In this document: one piece after another, positions 42,901 to 52,316 of the stretch
Numbering within the stretch: the first letter of the stretch is position 1
How the letters are laid out: each line of letters opens with the position of its first letter
Assembly: GCA_964628385.1 (NCBI GenBank)
Contig: CAZVOD010000002.1
Coordinates: 62,001-126,000, forward strand
Length of the DNA stretch: 64,000 nt
Reading direction: 5' to 3'
Source: JANQPA01 sp964628385
GTDB lineage: Bacteria > Bacteroidota > Bacteroidia > Chitinophagales > Saprospiraceae
Made by a program: the position numbers and the translations under genes
The notes under the pieces: generated by a model
Told to the model about the DNA's origin: nothing
The model's database searches: none
Seen by the model: the letters and a program-made list of their open reading frames with translations, nothing else

Positions 42901-45573
42901 GATAATACGGGAAGAAGTCAGGCCGCTATGCTCAACTTTAATACAGATAAAGAGAGCTATGAGATAGGCGAAAATATACAGTTGACTGTTCCAAGTGGTG
43001 ATGCTGGTCGTCTTTTAGTGACGCTTGAAACGGGCTCAGACATTATTGATCAATTCTGGGTGGAAGCTCAGGAGGGCGATAATAACATCAACATTAAAGC
43101 GACTGAAGCCATGAGTCCGAATGTTTATGTGCATGTGGCTTTGTTACAGCCACACGCTCAGGTACAGAATGATTTACCAATCAGAATGTATGGTGTTTTA
43201 CCTGTAAAAGTAGAAAATCCGGCTACTTATCTGGAACCTCAAATTGATATGCTTAAGGAATTAAGACCGGAAGAGCCTTTTACCCTTCAGGTCAGTGAAA
43301 AAAATGGCTCAGCCATGAGTTATACTATAGCTGTAGTAGACGAAGGCCTTCTGGGGCTGACTAGTTTCAAGACACCGGATCCTCACAGTAGTTTTTATAC
43401 CAGAGAAGCGTTGGGAATACGTACCTGGGATGTATACGATCAGGTACTCGGGGCTTTCGGTGGCCAGATGAATCGTTTGCTGAGCATTGGAGGCGATGCT
43501 GCACCGGATACACCACAAGAGAATCCTGATGTCAACAGATTTGAGCCCGTAGTGATGCACCTTGGGCCTTTTTTCCTGGAAGCAGGTAAGAAGAAAAAGC
43601 ATCAGCTAAAAATGCCTAACTATGTGGGAGCAGTCAGAACGATGGTCGTAGCTTCTTACAGCAGTGCTTACGGTAGCGCCGAGAAGACAACTCCGGTAAA
43701 AAAGCCGCTTATGGTACTGGGTAGTCTGCCCAGAGTTTTGGGGCCGGGCGAGCAATTAAAGCTGCCGATCAATGTATTTAGTACCAGCGATAAAATAAGT
43801 ACAGTCACTGTAGACCTGGAAACCGAGGGCGGCCTGATCCAGATAACGGATCAGTCATCAAAGACTATTAACCTCAGCGCTGCCGATCAGCAAGTAGTTG
43901 AATTTGACCTTTCGGTTGCTGAGCAGATAGGCCCTGTTAAATTCAAGATCATTGCCAGAGGTGGTGGTCAAACCGCTACCCAGGAAATTGAGCTAATGGT
44001 AAGAAATCCCAACCCTTTGGCTACAGACCTTCAGGCCAAGGTGTTGGATCCGGGAGCTTCATGGACTGCCCAAATCAAACGCGTGGGCATGTCGGGCACT
44101 AATGAAGGTACTCTGGAGTTAAGTACGCTCCCGCCGTTGAACCTGGAAGAACGGCTATCTTATCTTACCCGTTACCCATATGGCTGTATTGAGCAAACGA
44201 TTTCGGCAGCTTTTCCTCAGCTTTATGTAGATAATTTGATACAATTAGGAGAGGAAGACAAAAAAAGGATACAGGAAAATGTAGAAGCAACTATTAATAA
44301 GCTAAAAAACTTCCAGACACCGGAAGGAGGTTTTTCCTATTGGCCAGGTGAAAATAATGCCAATCAGTGGGTTACCAATTACGCCGGACATTTCCTTTTG
44401 GAAGCCAAAGCTCAGGGCTACACAGTACCAGGTAGCCTAATCAGCTCCTGGATAACTTTTCAGCGAGAAACTTCCCGGTTGTGGTCTCCAAGGCTTTCAA
44501 CTTATGGGTTTAGCAACCGTCGAGGTAATGAGCTAGACCAGGCCTACCGCCTGTACAGTTTGGCATTGGCCGGGCAAGCAGATTTACCAGGGATGAATAG
44601 GCTTAGGGAAATTAATTCTCTTAGCAGCCAAGCACAATGGCGCTTGGCTGCTGCGTACGCGCAAACGGGAAAAAAGGCGATTGCTGAAAAGATGATCGAC
44701 AATGTCAACACAGAAGTAGTTAGCTATAAGGAATTAGGCGGAACTTATGGCTCTGATGTCAGAGATAAAGCGATGATACTAGAAACCCTAGTAGTTCTGG
44801 GCCGTAGAGATGAAGCCGCTGACCTGGTTCAGTATATTTCTGATCGGCTGGCATCAGAGTCATGGTATAGTACCCAAACAACGGCTTACTCTTTGCTGGC
44901 AGTGAGTAAATTCGTGGGAGAAGCTAATGTACAGGCTCCATTGTCATTTTCCTATAAAGTTGGTAATGATCCTTTGAAAAATGCTGGTTCTTCTGATTTC
45001 CCCATGATGCAAATACAACTGCCCGTAGAGAGGCGCGGTGGTGATCCAATCGCTTTGGAAAATACAGGAGAAGGGCCATTATTTGTTAGAGTAATTCAAA
45101 GGGGACAACCTTTGACCGGCAGGGAGCTCAACACAGCCAATGATCTGAATATGGAGCTTAGCTACCAACTGCCCAATGGAACCACCATCGATCCGGGCTC
45201 TATCCAGCAAGGCACGGACTTTATGGCGGTTGTGAAAGTCCGCCACACAGGAAAGAAGCCATTCCGGTTTGAAGAGCTGGCTTTGGCCCAAATCTTTCCT
45301 TCAGGATGGGAAATTATCAATACCAGATTTGACGGGCTCGTTTCGAACCAAACAGAAAGCCGGCCAGAATACCGGGATTTCAGGGATGACAGAGTAAATA
45401 CTTTCTTTGACTTAAATCCCGGTGAAACCAAGCTATTTGTCGTTCAGTTGAATGCGGCTTACAAGGGAAGGTTCTATTTGCCGGCCACCTCCTGCGAAGC
45501 CATGTACGACAAGAGTATCAATGCTCAAAGAACGGGAAGGTGGGTGGAAATAACCTCTCCGAGCAGTATTTGA
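39967..45573 (+). CDS. Alpha-2-macroglobulin family lipoprotein
   Basis: A very large (1868-residue) periplasmic protein of the bacterial alpha-2-macroglobulin (YfhM/MagD-like) family, which trap invading proteases. It has a lipoprotein signal with Cys30 (LLTAC). MG-type beta-sandwich domains follow, including the ADRGVWRPGDSIY (MG3-like) and FNTDKESYEIGE segments. The thioester domain has YPYGCIEQT with Cys1407-Ile-Glu-Gln1410, a variant of the canonical CxEQ, and a helical alpha/alpha toroid after it (GGFSYWPG). A receptor-binding-like domain ends it. The ATG at 39988 is also possible (Cys23). It is followed by a serine hydrolase. Confidence 0.93.
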   Translation: MPKKHSTMKRNLQILRTAAFLIATALLTACGQKDGSTQLPPDIKNYIYGYTSGVISKTSDVSITFNQPMVGESETGQPPASGIFRLTPEAKGQLNWENQYILRFVPNDHFEAGKKYQVQLDLKQLLPGEKLSSSTFEFDFQIRDQFMEIVEAGLNTPNPEDFKLQEYSGEILTSDVASNENVEQLLKASQNGRALTINWSHGDDPMRHSFFIKGIQRGDEASSLKLEWNGRAINSRQNGEKTVEIPALGDFKVLSVEALQLPEQALVIKFSDPISKNQDLGGLIRLSDGATNFRFLINGQEVRAFPNQRLGGSQTIMVNTGIRNIANTEMPTGSRWEVNFAMPLPDVRLVGKGVIMPNSEGLYFPFEAIGLNKVDIEIFKIYNNNILQFLQNNRLNGDGYLYQVGQIVLQKSIPLQNLRADASMDKWTRYSLDLSDLIQDDPKAIYQVRIGFQPAYTFYECPYGNAADLKEPIPFTTNEDGTTASIMDEWYGIAGYYDGYNYRQRNDPCYTAYYNRDKFISRNVIASNLGIITKGSDDRNFSAIVTDLRSTDPVSGAKLSYYNFQQQKIGEATTDANGMATIQLEESPFLVVAEQSQDYGYLRLMDGDALSTSRFDVSGQRTQKGLKGFLYADRGVWRPGDSIYLNFILEKSNGALPTNFPITLEVTDARGNLRVETTSIDNVNGIYPLHFKTDIESPTGNWIARVKAGGANFTKTLKIETIRPNRLSIDLDFGAEYLSKANEPTQFSLSSNWLYGAPAKNLKAKVELTLTPANTTFTKYPEFEFDDPARGIASNTKVIFDGLLDGAGKANISKTLLTNSNAAGKLNAQFKTRVFEKGGNFSLNLKSIAYYPYETFAGVALPQNEYKEKRLDKGKAGNISFILVDQQGNPRANQSITVGLYRVNWRWWWENGGDNINQYNSSTHFNAQQTVTLTTDNNGRASWNLRIDDWGRYMIRVCDEKNGHCSGDFFYVGYPWDDDNTGRSQAAMLNFNTDKESYEIGENIQLTVPSGDAGRLLVTLETGSDIIDQFWVEAQEGDNNINIKATEAMSPNVYVHVALLQPHAQVQNDLPIRMYGVLPVKVENPATYLEPQIDMLKELRPEEPFTLQVSEKNGSAMSYTIAVVDEGLLGLTSFKTPDPHSSFYTREALGIRTWDVYDQVLGAFGGQMNRLLSIGGDAAPDTPQENPDVNRFEPVVMHLGPFFLEAGKKKKHQLKMPNYVGAVRTMVVASYSSAYGSAEKTTPVKKPLMVLGSLPRVLGPGEQLKLPINVFSTSDKISTVTVDLETEGGLIQITDQSSKTINLSAADQQVVEFDLSVAEQIGPVKFKIIARGGGQTATQEIELMVRNPNPLATDLQAKVLDPGASWTAQIKRVGMSGTNEGTLELSTLPPLNLEERLSYLTRYPYGCIEQTISAAFPQLYVDNLIQLGEEDKKRIQENVEATINKLKNFQTPEGGFSYWPGENNANQWVTNYAGHFLLEAKAQGYTVPGSLISSWITFQRETSRLWSPRLSTYGFSNRRGNELDQAYRLYSLALAGQADLPGMNRLREINSLSSQAQWRLAAAYAQTGKKAIAEKMIDNVNTEVVSYKELGGTYGSDVRDKAMILETLVVLGRRDEAADLVQYISDRLASESWYSTQTTAYSLLAVSKFVGEANVQAPLSFSYKVGNDPLKNAGSSDFPMMQIQLPVERRGGDPIALENTGEGPLFVRVIQRGQPLTGRELNTANDLNMELSYQLPNGTTIDPGSIQQGTDFMAVVKVRHTGKKPFRFEELALAQIFPSGWEIINTRFDGLVSNQTESRPEYRDFRDDRVNTFFDLNPGETKLFVVQLNAAYKGRFYLPATSCEAMYDKSINAQRTGRWVEITSPSSI

Positions 45574-45598
45574 TAAACTTATTTTCAAAAACTACTAA

Positions 45599-47257
45599 AT
45601 GAAATATTTTGTAATATGGGGGAGCCTATTGCTCCCCTTTTTCCTTCAGGCCCAAATTAGCCATTCCCGGATTGCTCCGTTATTAGAAAAAGGAGATATC
45701 CCTGGTATGAGTCTTGCTTACATCCAGGACACCACAATTACTGTGGTGACCTTTGGCTACAAGGATAGAGATGCCATGGAGTTGGTAGGGCCGAATACTG
45801 TTTTTCAGGCAGCTTCTTTGTCTAAGCCTATAGTCGCACTGCTAGCTCTTAAGCTTCACGAACAAAGGAAGCTAGACCTGGATCAGCCTTTATGGCGGCT
45901 GGTCACTTATCCGAAAATCAATCAAGTAAGGTATGCCAAAAAGATAACGCCCCGGATGGTACTCAGCCACACCTCAGGACTACCCAACTGGAGTGGTACC
46001 AGCATTAATTTAAGCCGGGAGCCGGGTAGTGGCTGGTCTTACTCCGGGGAGGCTTTTGTTTGGCTGTCCAAGGTTATTGAGCAGGTATTAGACCAACCCT
46101 TTGAAGAGGCCGTAAAAAAAGAAATCTTTCAACCCTTGAAGATGCAGCATAGTAGCTTTGTTTGGGACAGTTCTTTCGAGGAAGATTACGCTGTAGCTTA
46201 CGATGAAATTGGTGTAAATACTTCCTTTAAAAAATTCTTGAAACCCAATGCTGCTGCCAGCCTTTGGACTACTGCCAGTGATTATGCCCGCTTTCTCAGA
46301 GCTATACTACAACAGCAGCTCATCAGGCCGGAGAGTTGGCGATTATTACTCAGTCCACAAGCCAAAGTACCTGAGTCCGATGATGCATTGCAATGGTCGC
46401 TGGGTTGGGGTATTCAAAAAGTTGACGAAGAACCAGTATACTGGCATTGGGGCGATAATAGAGTATTTAGGGGCTTTACTGCCTTTAACTTGAAGGAAAA
46501 GAAAGCTTTTGTTTATTTTTCAAATAGTGAGAACGGCCTATCCGTCCTCGAAGAACTTGGTAGCCTATTTGGCCAACGCCTAGCCCCTATTGCCAATTGG
46601 CTAGACTATCCCCTTTTTGACGAACCTGTGGTTATTTATAAGAAAAAACTCAAAAAAACGCTTTACGAGGGGCAGGTAAAAGAAGCTGGAGAACTTTATC
46701 GGCAAATCAATCTGGAATATCCCAAGCTAATTGATGCTAACTGGATGGACGGCATTGCCTATTCCCTGAAGGAATATGGGAAAGGTAATTTGTTAATTCC
46801 TTTTTTTGAGGCCTTCCTGCAAAAGTACTCAACAGATATTTTTGCTTTAGAAAAATTGGCGGAGCTTTATACTTTGAATCATCAATTCAAAAAGGCCAAA
46901 GTGACCTTTGAAAAGGCCATGCAACTCAATGCGGACGCATCTTCCAAATATTTACTCAGGGTAAAATGGCTGGAAGAGGGTATTCGGGCTGATGAAAGTA
47001 ATGAGCGGCCTGATTTTTTGATGACGTTCACCGGAAAATATGATAAGTATAGAATTCAACTAATTCAGCAACAACTGTACCTTAATAACACGGAGATAGG
47101 AGAAAAGATAAAACTACTCCCCAAGACTAAATATATTTTTGAATTGGATGCTCAGGTGAAATACCGATTAAAATTTGAGTGGACTAACAGAACAAAGATA
47201 GAAGGTTTTACGCTTCATGGAATAGACGGGAGAATAACTTATTTCCCTAAAGAATAA
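45599..47257 (+). CDS. Exported class C beta-lactamase-like serine hydrolase with TPR-like C-terminus
   Basis: A 552-residue periplasmic protein. The signal peptide (WGSLLLPFFLQAQ) is followed by a beta-lactamase class C/DD-peptidase domain: SxxK Ser73-Leu-Ser-Lys76 (AASLSKP), Tyr148-Ser-Gly (GWSYSGE) in the second motif and HWGDNR as the third. From about residue 355 there is a TPR-like helical part (LIDANWMDG, LEKLAELYTLNHQFKKAKV). Enzymes of this family cut peptidoglycan, D-amino acid peptides or esters; the substrate is unknown. It follows the macroglobulin gene by 25 bases, so they probably share a transcript. Confidence 0.88.
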   Translation: MKYFVIWGSLLLPFFLQAQISHSRIAPLLEKGDIPGMSLAYIQDTTITVVTFGYKDRDAMELVGPNTVFQAASLSKPIVALLALKLHEQRKLDLDQPLWRLVTYPKINQVRYAKKITPRMVLSHTSGLPNWSGTSINLSREPGSGWSYSGEAFVWLSKVIEQVLDQPFEEAVKKEIFQPLKMQHSSFVWDSSFEEDYAVAYDEIGVNTSFKKFLKPNAAASLWTTASDYARFLRAILQQQLIRPESWRLLLSPQAKVPESDDALQWSLGWGIQKVDEEPVYWHWGDNRVFRGFTAFNLKEKKAFVYFSNSENGLSVLEELGSLFGQRLAPIANWLDYPLFDEPVVIYKKKLKKTLYEGQVKEAGELYRQINLEYPKLIDANWMDGIAYSLKEYGKGNLLIPFFEAFLQKYSTDIFALEKLAELYTLNHQFKKAKVTFEKAMQLNADASSKYLLRVKWLEEGIRADESNERPDFLMTFTGKYDKYRIQLIQQQLYLNNTEIGEKIKLLPKTKYIFELDAQVKYRLKFEWTNRTKIEGFTLHGIDGRITYFPKE

Positions 47258-47273
47258 TCTAAACCAATTAGTC

Positions 47274-47741
47274 ATGAATAAAAAAAACTTAATAGTTGTA
47301 CTTTTCAGCAGTATAGGTGTAGTGTTACTGGCGGGCATACTCATCTATAATTCCTTCAAAATGAATGAATTAGAAACTACAGAAAAAGTAAATAGCAATT
47401 TATCTTCTTTAGAAGAAGTTATTGCACTTTACAATACAGATACCACTTACGAGGTTCCTGCGGGAGGTTTACCCCTCGAGTTACAACTCGATCGATTGCA
47501 GGCCATGAAAAAGCAACTGAATAATGGAAAATTATTAATAGCCAAAGGCATTGCTGAGGGTAAGAATCCTACTGCTGCCCGGGCTTCAGCCATGGAAAAA
47601 GCTAAATTAGCGCTTGCGCAGCAGATAGGTGACCCGACTAAGAGCTCGCAAAAGTTATCCAATATCAATACTTTCCTTTCTTGCTATAAAAAAGTTCATG
47701 ATACCATAGAGTACCACATTGTTATAGGTGTAGAAGTATGA
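47274..47741 (+). CDS. Small membrane-anchored protein of LPP20-like type
   Basis: A 155-residue protein with an N-terminal membrane anchor (about 6-26) and an extracytoplasmic part of about 120 residues. The core ARASAMEKAKLALAQQIGD with the end YHIVIGVEV resembles the LPP20/putative-sugar-binding helix-strand domain of small exported proteins (A-x-x-K-A-x-x-x-L). The family call is weak. It lies 16 bases after the serine hydrolase gene and probably belongs to the alpha-2-macroglobulin operon. Confidence 0.72.
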   Translation: MNKKNLIVVLFSSIGVVLLAGILIYNSFKMNELETTEKVNSNLSSLEEVIALYNTDTTYEVPAGGLPLELQLDRLQAMKKQLNNGKLLIAKGIAEGKNPTAARASAMEKAKLALAQQIGDPTKSSQKLSNINTFLSCYKKVHDTIEYHIVIGVEV

Positions 47742-47843
47742 TTTAGATAATAAATTTGTGCCTAATCCGGTGCGCAAAATTGTTTTTTTACTAAAGCATA
47801 CATTTTTCAGTAAATAAGCCATCTGATGTAGCACATAGCAATA

Positions 47844-47878
47844 TTGCCAACATCAAATAGAAAAAAAAAGTAATTTTG
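47844..47878 (+). promoter_or_regulatory. Putative promoter of the first TPR sensor kinase
   Basis: TAATTTTG (47871-47878) matches the Bacteroidota -7 element TAnnTTTG, with TTG at 47844-47846 (24-base spacing, longer than ideal). The coding start follows after 43 bases. Confidence 0.35.
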
Positions 47879-47921
47879 ATACAATAATAGCATTGGCTCT
47901 GAAGAGTCAAAGCAAGTTGTT

Positions 47922-49832
47922 ATGAAAAATTATCTAATCATATCGTTGTTCCTGATCCTAAATTATCCCGTGAACCTTCAAAGCAATGTGCTGAAGCGTG
48001 CCATGGATAGCCTAAACTATTCATTATTTGAGGAAGCACAGCATACCTTTAATAACTATCAACCCCGGGAAGCTATAGAAAAGCTGGATATACTCCTTCA
48101 AAAAATAGAAAACAGTCCAGATACTGATCTACTCATAAAAACTTACCTGCTTTCTTCTACCATTAATATTTGTCTGAATAATTTTAAAGCTGCTGAGGCT
48201 CATGCCTCTAAGGCCTATCGGCTAAGCCAGGTCGGGCATAAGAAGAAGCTTGAAGCCCATGCACTTCATACATTGGGCTATTTATATTACAAACTCTCCA
48301 ACCCCAATTGGGCAAAGGAAAATCTACAAAGGGCCTTAAAATTCTACGAAGACAATTCTCCCTCTCGCAAACAAGCTTTGGCTTATCTTTACCTTGCCGC
48401 TGTTTATGAGCAACTAAAAAAGCCGCAATTTGCAATTGCCAGTGTGCAAAAGTCAATTACCATTCTTGGAGGACTAGACTGCCCGGATATCCTCATTCAG
48501 GCCAAACAAAAAATGGCCGGCTTATTACATCTGCAAGGAGCGCCTGACTCAGCGCTTTATTATTATCAACAATCTTACCAGCTGACTGACCAATTGCACA
48601 TCAATGGATTGCAAGCCTTCAATGCTGGTAAAATAGCTCAAATCTATGCTGAAAAAGGGGCACCAGAGAAAGCTGCATCCTATTTCCAGGAAGCCTTCAA
48701 ACTAGCCAATCCCATTGACTCTATATATACCCTCCGCAATGCCTCTGGTTTTTTATCCCTCTATTTTAGAGCGCGAAAAGATTATGAAAAAGCTTTATTT
48801 TATCAAAAGCATCATCAGAAGAGCCAAAAAAAAATAGACCAACTCAATTTAGAAAAAGCCATTCAGGGGATACAAATTGATACTAAACGGCAGTCTCTGC
48901 AAAACCAACTTAGAACCCAAAAATTAGAGAAACATCTGGTGCAGGAGCAGCAATATCGCACTCAAAAGAGGATTAATTTTATGCTTTATGCAGCGATATT
49001 CGTTATGGCCCTCATTGCCATATGGGCCCACCGGAGTCTTTATATCAAGCGTTCGATCAATTCTAAACTGTTGGATAGCAACAGAATGATCAAACAAAAG
49101 AAAAGAGAAATCCTGGAGCAAACCCGAATTATCGAGCAGCAAAAAGTATATCTCGATGGATTAAACAACAATAAAAACGAGCTATTCAGAACGCTTAGCA
49201 ATGATTTGAAAGTGCCTATTATTTCACTGGAGCGCATTCTGGGTTCTATGCTCACACAGAACTTATCGGCTGATAATTTTATGGAAAAGGCCATCGAACT
49301 AAAGCGAGGCACTGCTATCTTAGGGCAGGATTTAAATAATATCCTTCAGCTTTCCAATATTAAATTTAACTACAACGAAATCACGCCCTGTTCGACTAAA
49401 GTATGGCCGGTTGTGGAGGAAGTAAGATCAGATTTAAAAAGAATTCTTTCTATCAATGATATCACTTTAAGAAACAATTCAAGAGAAGGACTTACAGCGG
49501 CTATCCACCCGGATTGCCTTAAGGAAATTATCAAATATCTCGCTACGCTGGAAATTAATCAATCTACTCCGGGTGATGAATTATTGATTGGTTTCTGTGC
49601 AAAAAAACCAGACAGAACTTTGCTGATTGTAAAAATTAAGAAAAACGGGGAAAAAGCCATTTACCTAGATGGAAACTGTGAGGAATACCTCGCTAGTAGT
49701 CGGGTAGAAAAAAATAATAAGGGAGCTATCTGTAGAGAAATCCTGAATTATTATAAGGGTAAGCTGAGCTTGATGCACAATCAGGGTAGCCACAAGTGGA
49801 TAATTGATCTACCTAAAAATAATGACCTATAA
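47922..49832 (+). CDS. TPR sensor-kinase-like protein lacking the phosphoacceptor His
   Basis: A 636-residue protein laid out like a TPR sensor kinase: signal peptide, about 6-7 TPR-like repeats (ALHTLGYLYYKLSNPNWAKE and similar), a membrane helix at about 350-370, a coiled coil, then the kinase part. The H-box, normally SHDLRxP, reads LSNDLKVP, with Asn427 in place of the histidine. The HATPase region lacks a recognisable N-box Asn pair and both G-boxes (DxGxG, GxGLGL); only the fold-like end GKLSLMHNQ survives. So it probably does not phosphorylate. It precedes an intact paralogue by 63 bases and may regulate it. Confidence 0.85.
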   Translation: MKNYLIISLFLILNYPVNLQSNVLKRAMDSLNYSLFEEAQHTFNNYQPREAIEKLDILLQKIENSPDTDLLIKTYLLSSTINICLNNFKAAEAHASKAYRLSQVGHKKKLEAHALHTLGYLYYKLSNPNWAKENLQRALKFYEDNSPSRKQALAYLYLAAVYEQLKKPQFAIASVQKSITILGGLDCPDILIQAKQKMAGLLHLQGAPDSALYYYQQSYQLTDQLHINGLQAFNAGKIAQIYAEKGAPEKAASYFQEAFKLANPIDSIYTLRNASGFLSLYFRARKDYEKALFYQKHHQKSQKKIDQLNLEKAIQGIQIDTKRQSLQNQLRTQKLEKHLVQEQQYRTQKRINFMLYAAIFVMALIAIWAHRSLYIKRSINSKLLDSNRMIKQKKREILEQTRIIEQQKVYLDGLNNNKNELFRTLSNDLKVPIISLERILGSMLTQNLSADNFMEKAIELKRGTAILGQDLNNILQLSNIKFNYNEITPCSTKVWPVVEEVRSDLKRILSINDITLRNNSREGLTAAIHPDCLKEIIKYLATLEINQSTPGDELLIGFCAKKPDRTLLIVKIKKNGEKAIYLDGNCEEYLASSRVEKNNKGAICREILNYYKGKLSLMHNQGSHKWIIDLPKNNDL

Positions 49833-49895
49833 GAAGAAAAATTATTACACGAATTATTGCTTAACTGCACTAACTGAACGTTGGCAATCATAATC

Positions 49896-52262
49896 ATGAA
49901 AAGATACTTAACACAACTATTGATTTTTTGCATTGTTCTCCTGAGCCTAACAGGTTTATGTCTTGCTTGTGTAAATAGTAGCAGGGCTTTTCAATCGGCT
50001 GTGATTACAGAAGACCGTTTTGAGCAGCTACTCCAAAGAGCAGAAGCCTACCGAAAGATCAACCTAGACTCTTCCTTAATTTTTATTAACAGAGCCATAA
50101 ATCTAGGCCAACTTCTTGAGTACAAGCAAGTGAAATTACTTCCGGCTATTCAGCTTAAAAGTATTCTACTAGCTAAGCTTGGGCAGCATCAATTATCACA
50201 AAAGCTAATGGATAGTTCCCTAAAAATTTTGGATAATGCTATAGTATCCAATGAACTATTGCATCGATCTGATTTCGCACTTGGCAGCCTTGAACTTAGC
50301 AAAGGCCACTATGAAGAAGCAGCTGTAATGTTTGATAATGCGGAGACCCTGGCCCTTAGAATTGATAATCCGTGCTTACTTGGAAGTGTATACCTTAAAA
50401 AAGGCAGACTGGAGAAGCTCAAAGGCAATATAGAGAAAAGTCTGCTTTATCTAAAGAAAGTGGATTCCATTGCTCTTTTTCACAGTGACCTTTCAGATTG
50501 TCAATTACAGTATGCCAATAGTCTGAATAATCAGGGTGAAATCCTTCTGGAGTTGGACAGAGCTCAGAAGGCTGGAGCTTATTTCAAAAGATCCATAGAA
50601 ATTAAAAAGGAGCTGGAGGCGGCTGATTATGAGTTTATCGCTACTCACAACAATCTGGGACAATGTTACGAACTACTTGAAGAATTTGACAAGGCCAAGT
50701 TTCATTTTGAGGAAGCACTCTGTATCGCAAAAGCATTAAACAGTCCGCAAAGAATTGGTAGAGCTTATTACAAACTTGCTCATTTATTTTATCTACAGCG
50801 AAAATTTGATTGGACTGGGTTACTTCTAGAGCGCAGCAATATTTATTTTGAAAAATCCAATAACACATTTGAGTTAGCCATCAACAAGATACTGGAAGGA
50901 AAAGTAAACTATGAAAATAGTAACTTTTCAATTGCTAAAGAGAAGTACTCAAGTGCACTGGAATTAAGTAGTTACCCCCAAATACAAACCCTGGCAAATA
51001 TAGAATTAGGCAAAACTTATAAGGCATCCGGTCAATACAAAGAGGCAATAAACTGCCTGGAAAAAGCAACTATATCTTCAGAGGATTTACCTCACCTGAA
51101 TCGCTTAGGCGAAATAAATGAGTTGCTTTCTGATATCTACGCCATGAAGGGGGACTACAAAAAAGCCCTTGAATATCACGATAAAACTCTTGAAAGTACC
51201 GCGGGAGTTAATCAGATAAATGGTAAAGCTTTTATTGTAGGCCTTTTGGAAGCTGATCTGCTGCTAGATGAGCAAAAGCTGGAAACCAGTCCTGACAAAT
51301 ACCTCAGGCTGAGAGAATTACAGCTGAAAGACCAGGAAATTCTTCAGAATAACGCTGTCTTCGCACTTTTGATTATCCTTTTGGTAGTAGTTATTGCTAT
51401 ACGTAACAGAAATGCTAAGAATAGGGCCAACAAATCACTCGTGAAGAAAAATAAAATCGTTGGAAGGCAAAATGAAGCCATTAGTCATCAAAAAGAAATG
51501 ATGGTTAATCAAAACATAGCATTGCATCAGCTCAATAGTGTAAAAGATCAACTATTTGCAGTATTAAGTCATGACCTACGGAGCCCTATTGGCAAACTGG
51601 AAAGCTCATTGAATTTACTGCTGTCCAGAGATTTGACTAAAGAGGAATTCATCAGTATGGCCACTGCCCTTAGAAGTAATACCCTGCAGATTTACCAAAC
51701 CCTTGAAAACCTTTTGGAATGGGTAGGTCAACAGATGGATGGCGACAGTGATATAAAAATACAGGAAATTAATATCCAAAGAGCGATAGATAATATCATT
51801 GCCTTTTATTCAGAAATGAGTGCGGAAAAAAATATTAAGATTTTGAATAAGGTCTCGCCAATGGCTCGTCTTTTTATGGAGGCGGAACATTTCCAGATTA
51901 TCTTCAGGAATCTGATTGGCAATGCCGTTAAATTTACGCCCCTTAATGGCAGCATTTCTATTGATTCCAGAATTGAAAAGGATATAGTCTGTGTTAGTGT
52001 AAGAGATAATGGTATAGGCATACCAGACGAACAAATTGATAAACTGTTTCACTTCAGCCAAAAAAACAGAAGAAGAGGCACAAGCGGAGAGAAAGGTATA
52101 GGCTTAGGTCTGTATTTATGCCTAAAAATCGTAGAAACTTACAATGGGAAGATTAGTATAAAAAGCCAACCCAACATGGGCAGTACTTTTACCATAAGAA
52201 TCCCACTAAAGCAGCAGAAATACACCATAAAAACTAATGCCGAACTATTCATGGAGGGCTAA
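49896..52262 (+). CDS. TPR-containing sensor histidine kinase
   Basis: A 788-residue membrane protein. After an N-terminal signal/anchor there are about 9-10 TPR-like repeats in the periplasm (THNNLGQCYELLEEFDKAKF, RAYYKLAHLFYLQRKFDW), a membrane helix at about 487-504, a coiled-coil linker and the kinase core. H-box LSHDLRSPI with His559, N-box FRNLIGNAVKF, G1 DNGIGIP, G2 GIGLGLY: all intact. The ATG at 49896 is preferred to an upstream TTG. No DNA-binding domain or receiver is present and no response-regulator gene is next to it. The preceding gene is a degenerate paralogue. Confidence 0.92.
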   Translation: MKRYLTQLLIFCIVLLSLTGLCLACVNSSRAFQSAVITEDRFEQLLQRAEAYRKINLDSSLIFINRAINLGQLLEYKQVKLLPAIQLKSILLAKLGQHQLSQKLMDSSLKILDNAIVSNELLHRSDFALGSLELSKGHYEEAAVMFDNAETLALRIDNPCLLGSVYLKKGRLEKLKGNIEKSLLYLKKVDSIALFHSDLSDCQLQYANSLNNQGEILLELDRAQKAGAYFKRSIEIKKELEAADYEFIATHNNLGQCYELLEEFDKAKFHFEEALCIAKALNSPQRIGRAYYKLAHLFYLQRKFDWTGLLLERSNIYFEKSNNTFELAINKILEGKVNYENSNFSIAKEKYSSALELSSYPQIQTLANIELGKTYKASGQYKEAINCLEKATISSEDLPHLNRLGEINELLSDIYAMKGDYKKALEYHDKTLESTAGVNQINGKAFIVGLLEADLLLDEQKLETSPDKYLRLRELQLKDQEILQNNAVFALLIILLVVVIAIRNRNAKNRANKSLVKKNKIVGRQNEAISHQKEMMVNQNIALHQLNSVKDQLFAVLSHDLRSPIGKLESSLNLLLSRDLTKEEFISMATALRSNTLQIYQTLENLLEWVGQQMDGDSDIKIQEINIQRAIDNIIAFYSEMSAEKNIKILNKVSPMARLFMEAEHFQIIFRNLIGNAVKFTPLNGSISIDSRIEKDIVCVSVRDNGIGIPDEQIDKLFHFSQKNRRRGTSGEKGIGLGLYLCLKIVETYNGKISIKSQPNMGSTFTIRIPLKQQKYTIKTNAELFMEG

Positions 52263-52316
52263 AGAACTTCGATTGAACTCTCACCACTTCTCTCCTATTT
52301 CAGTTTATTATTCTGC

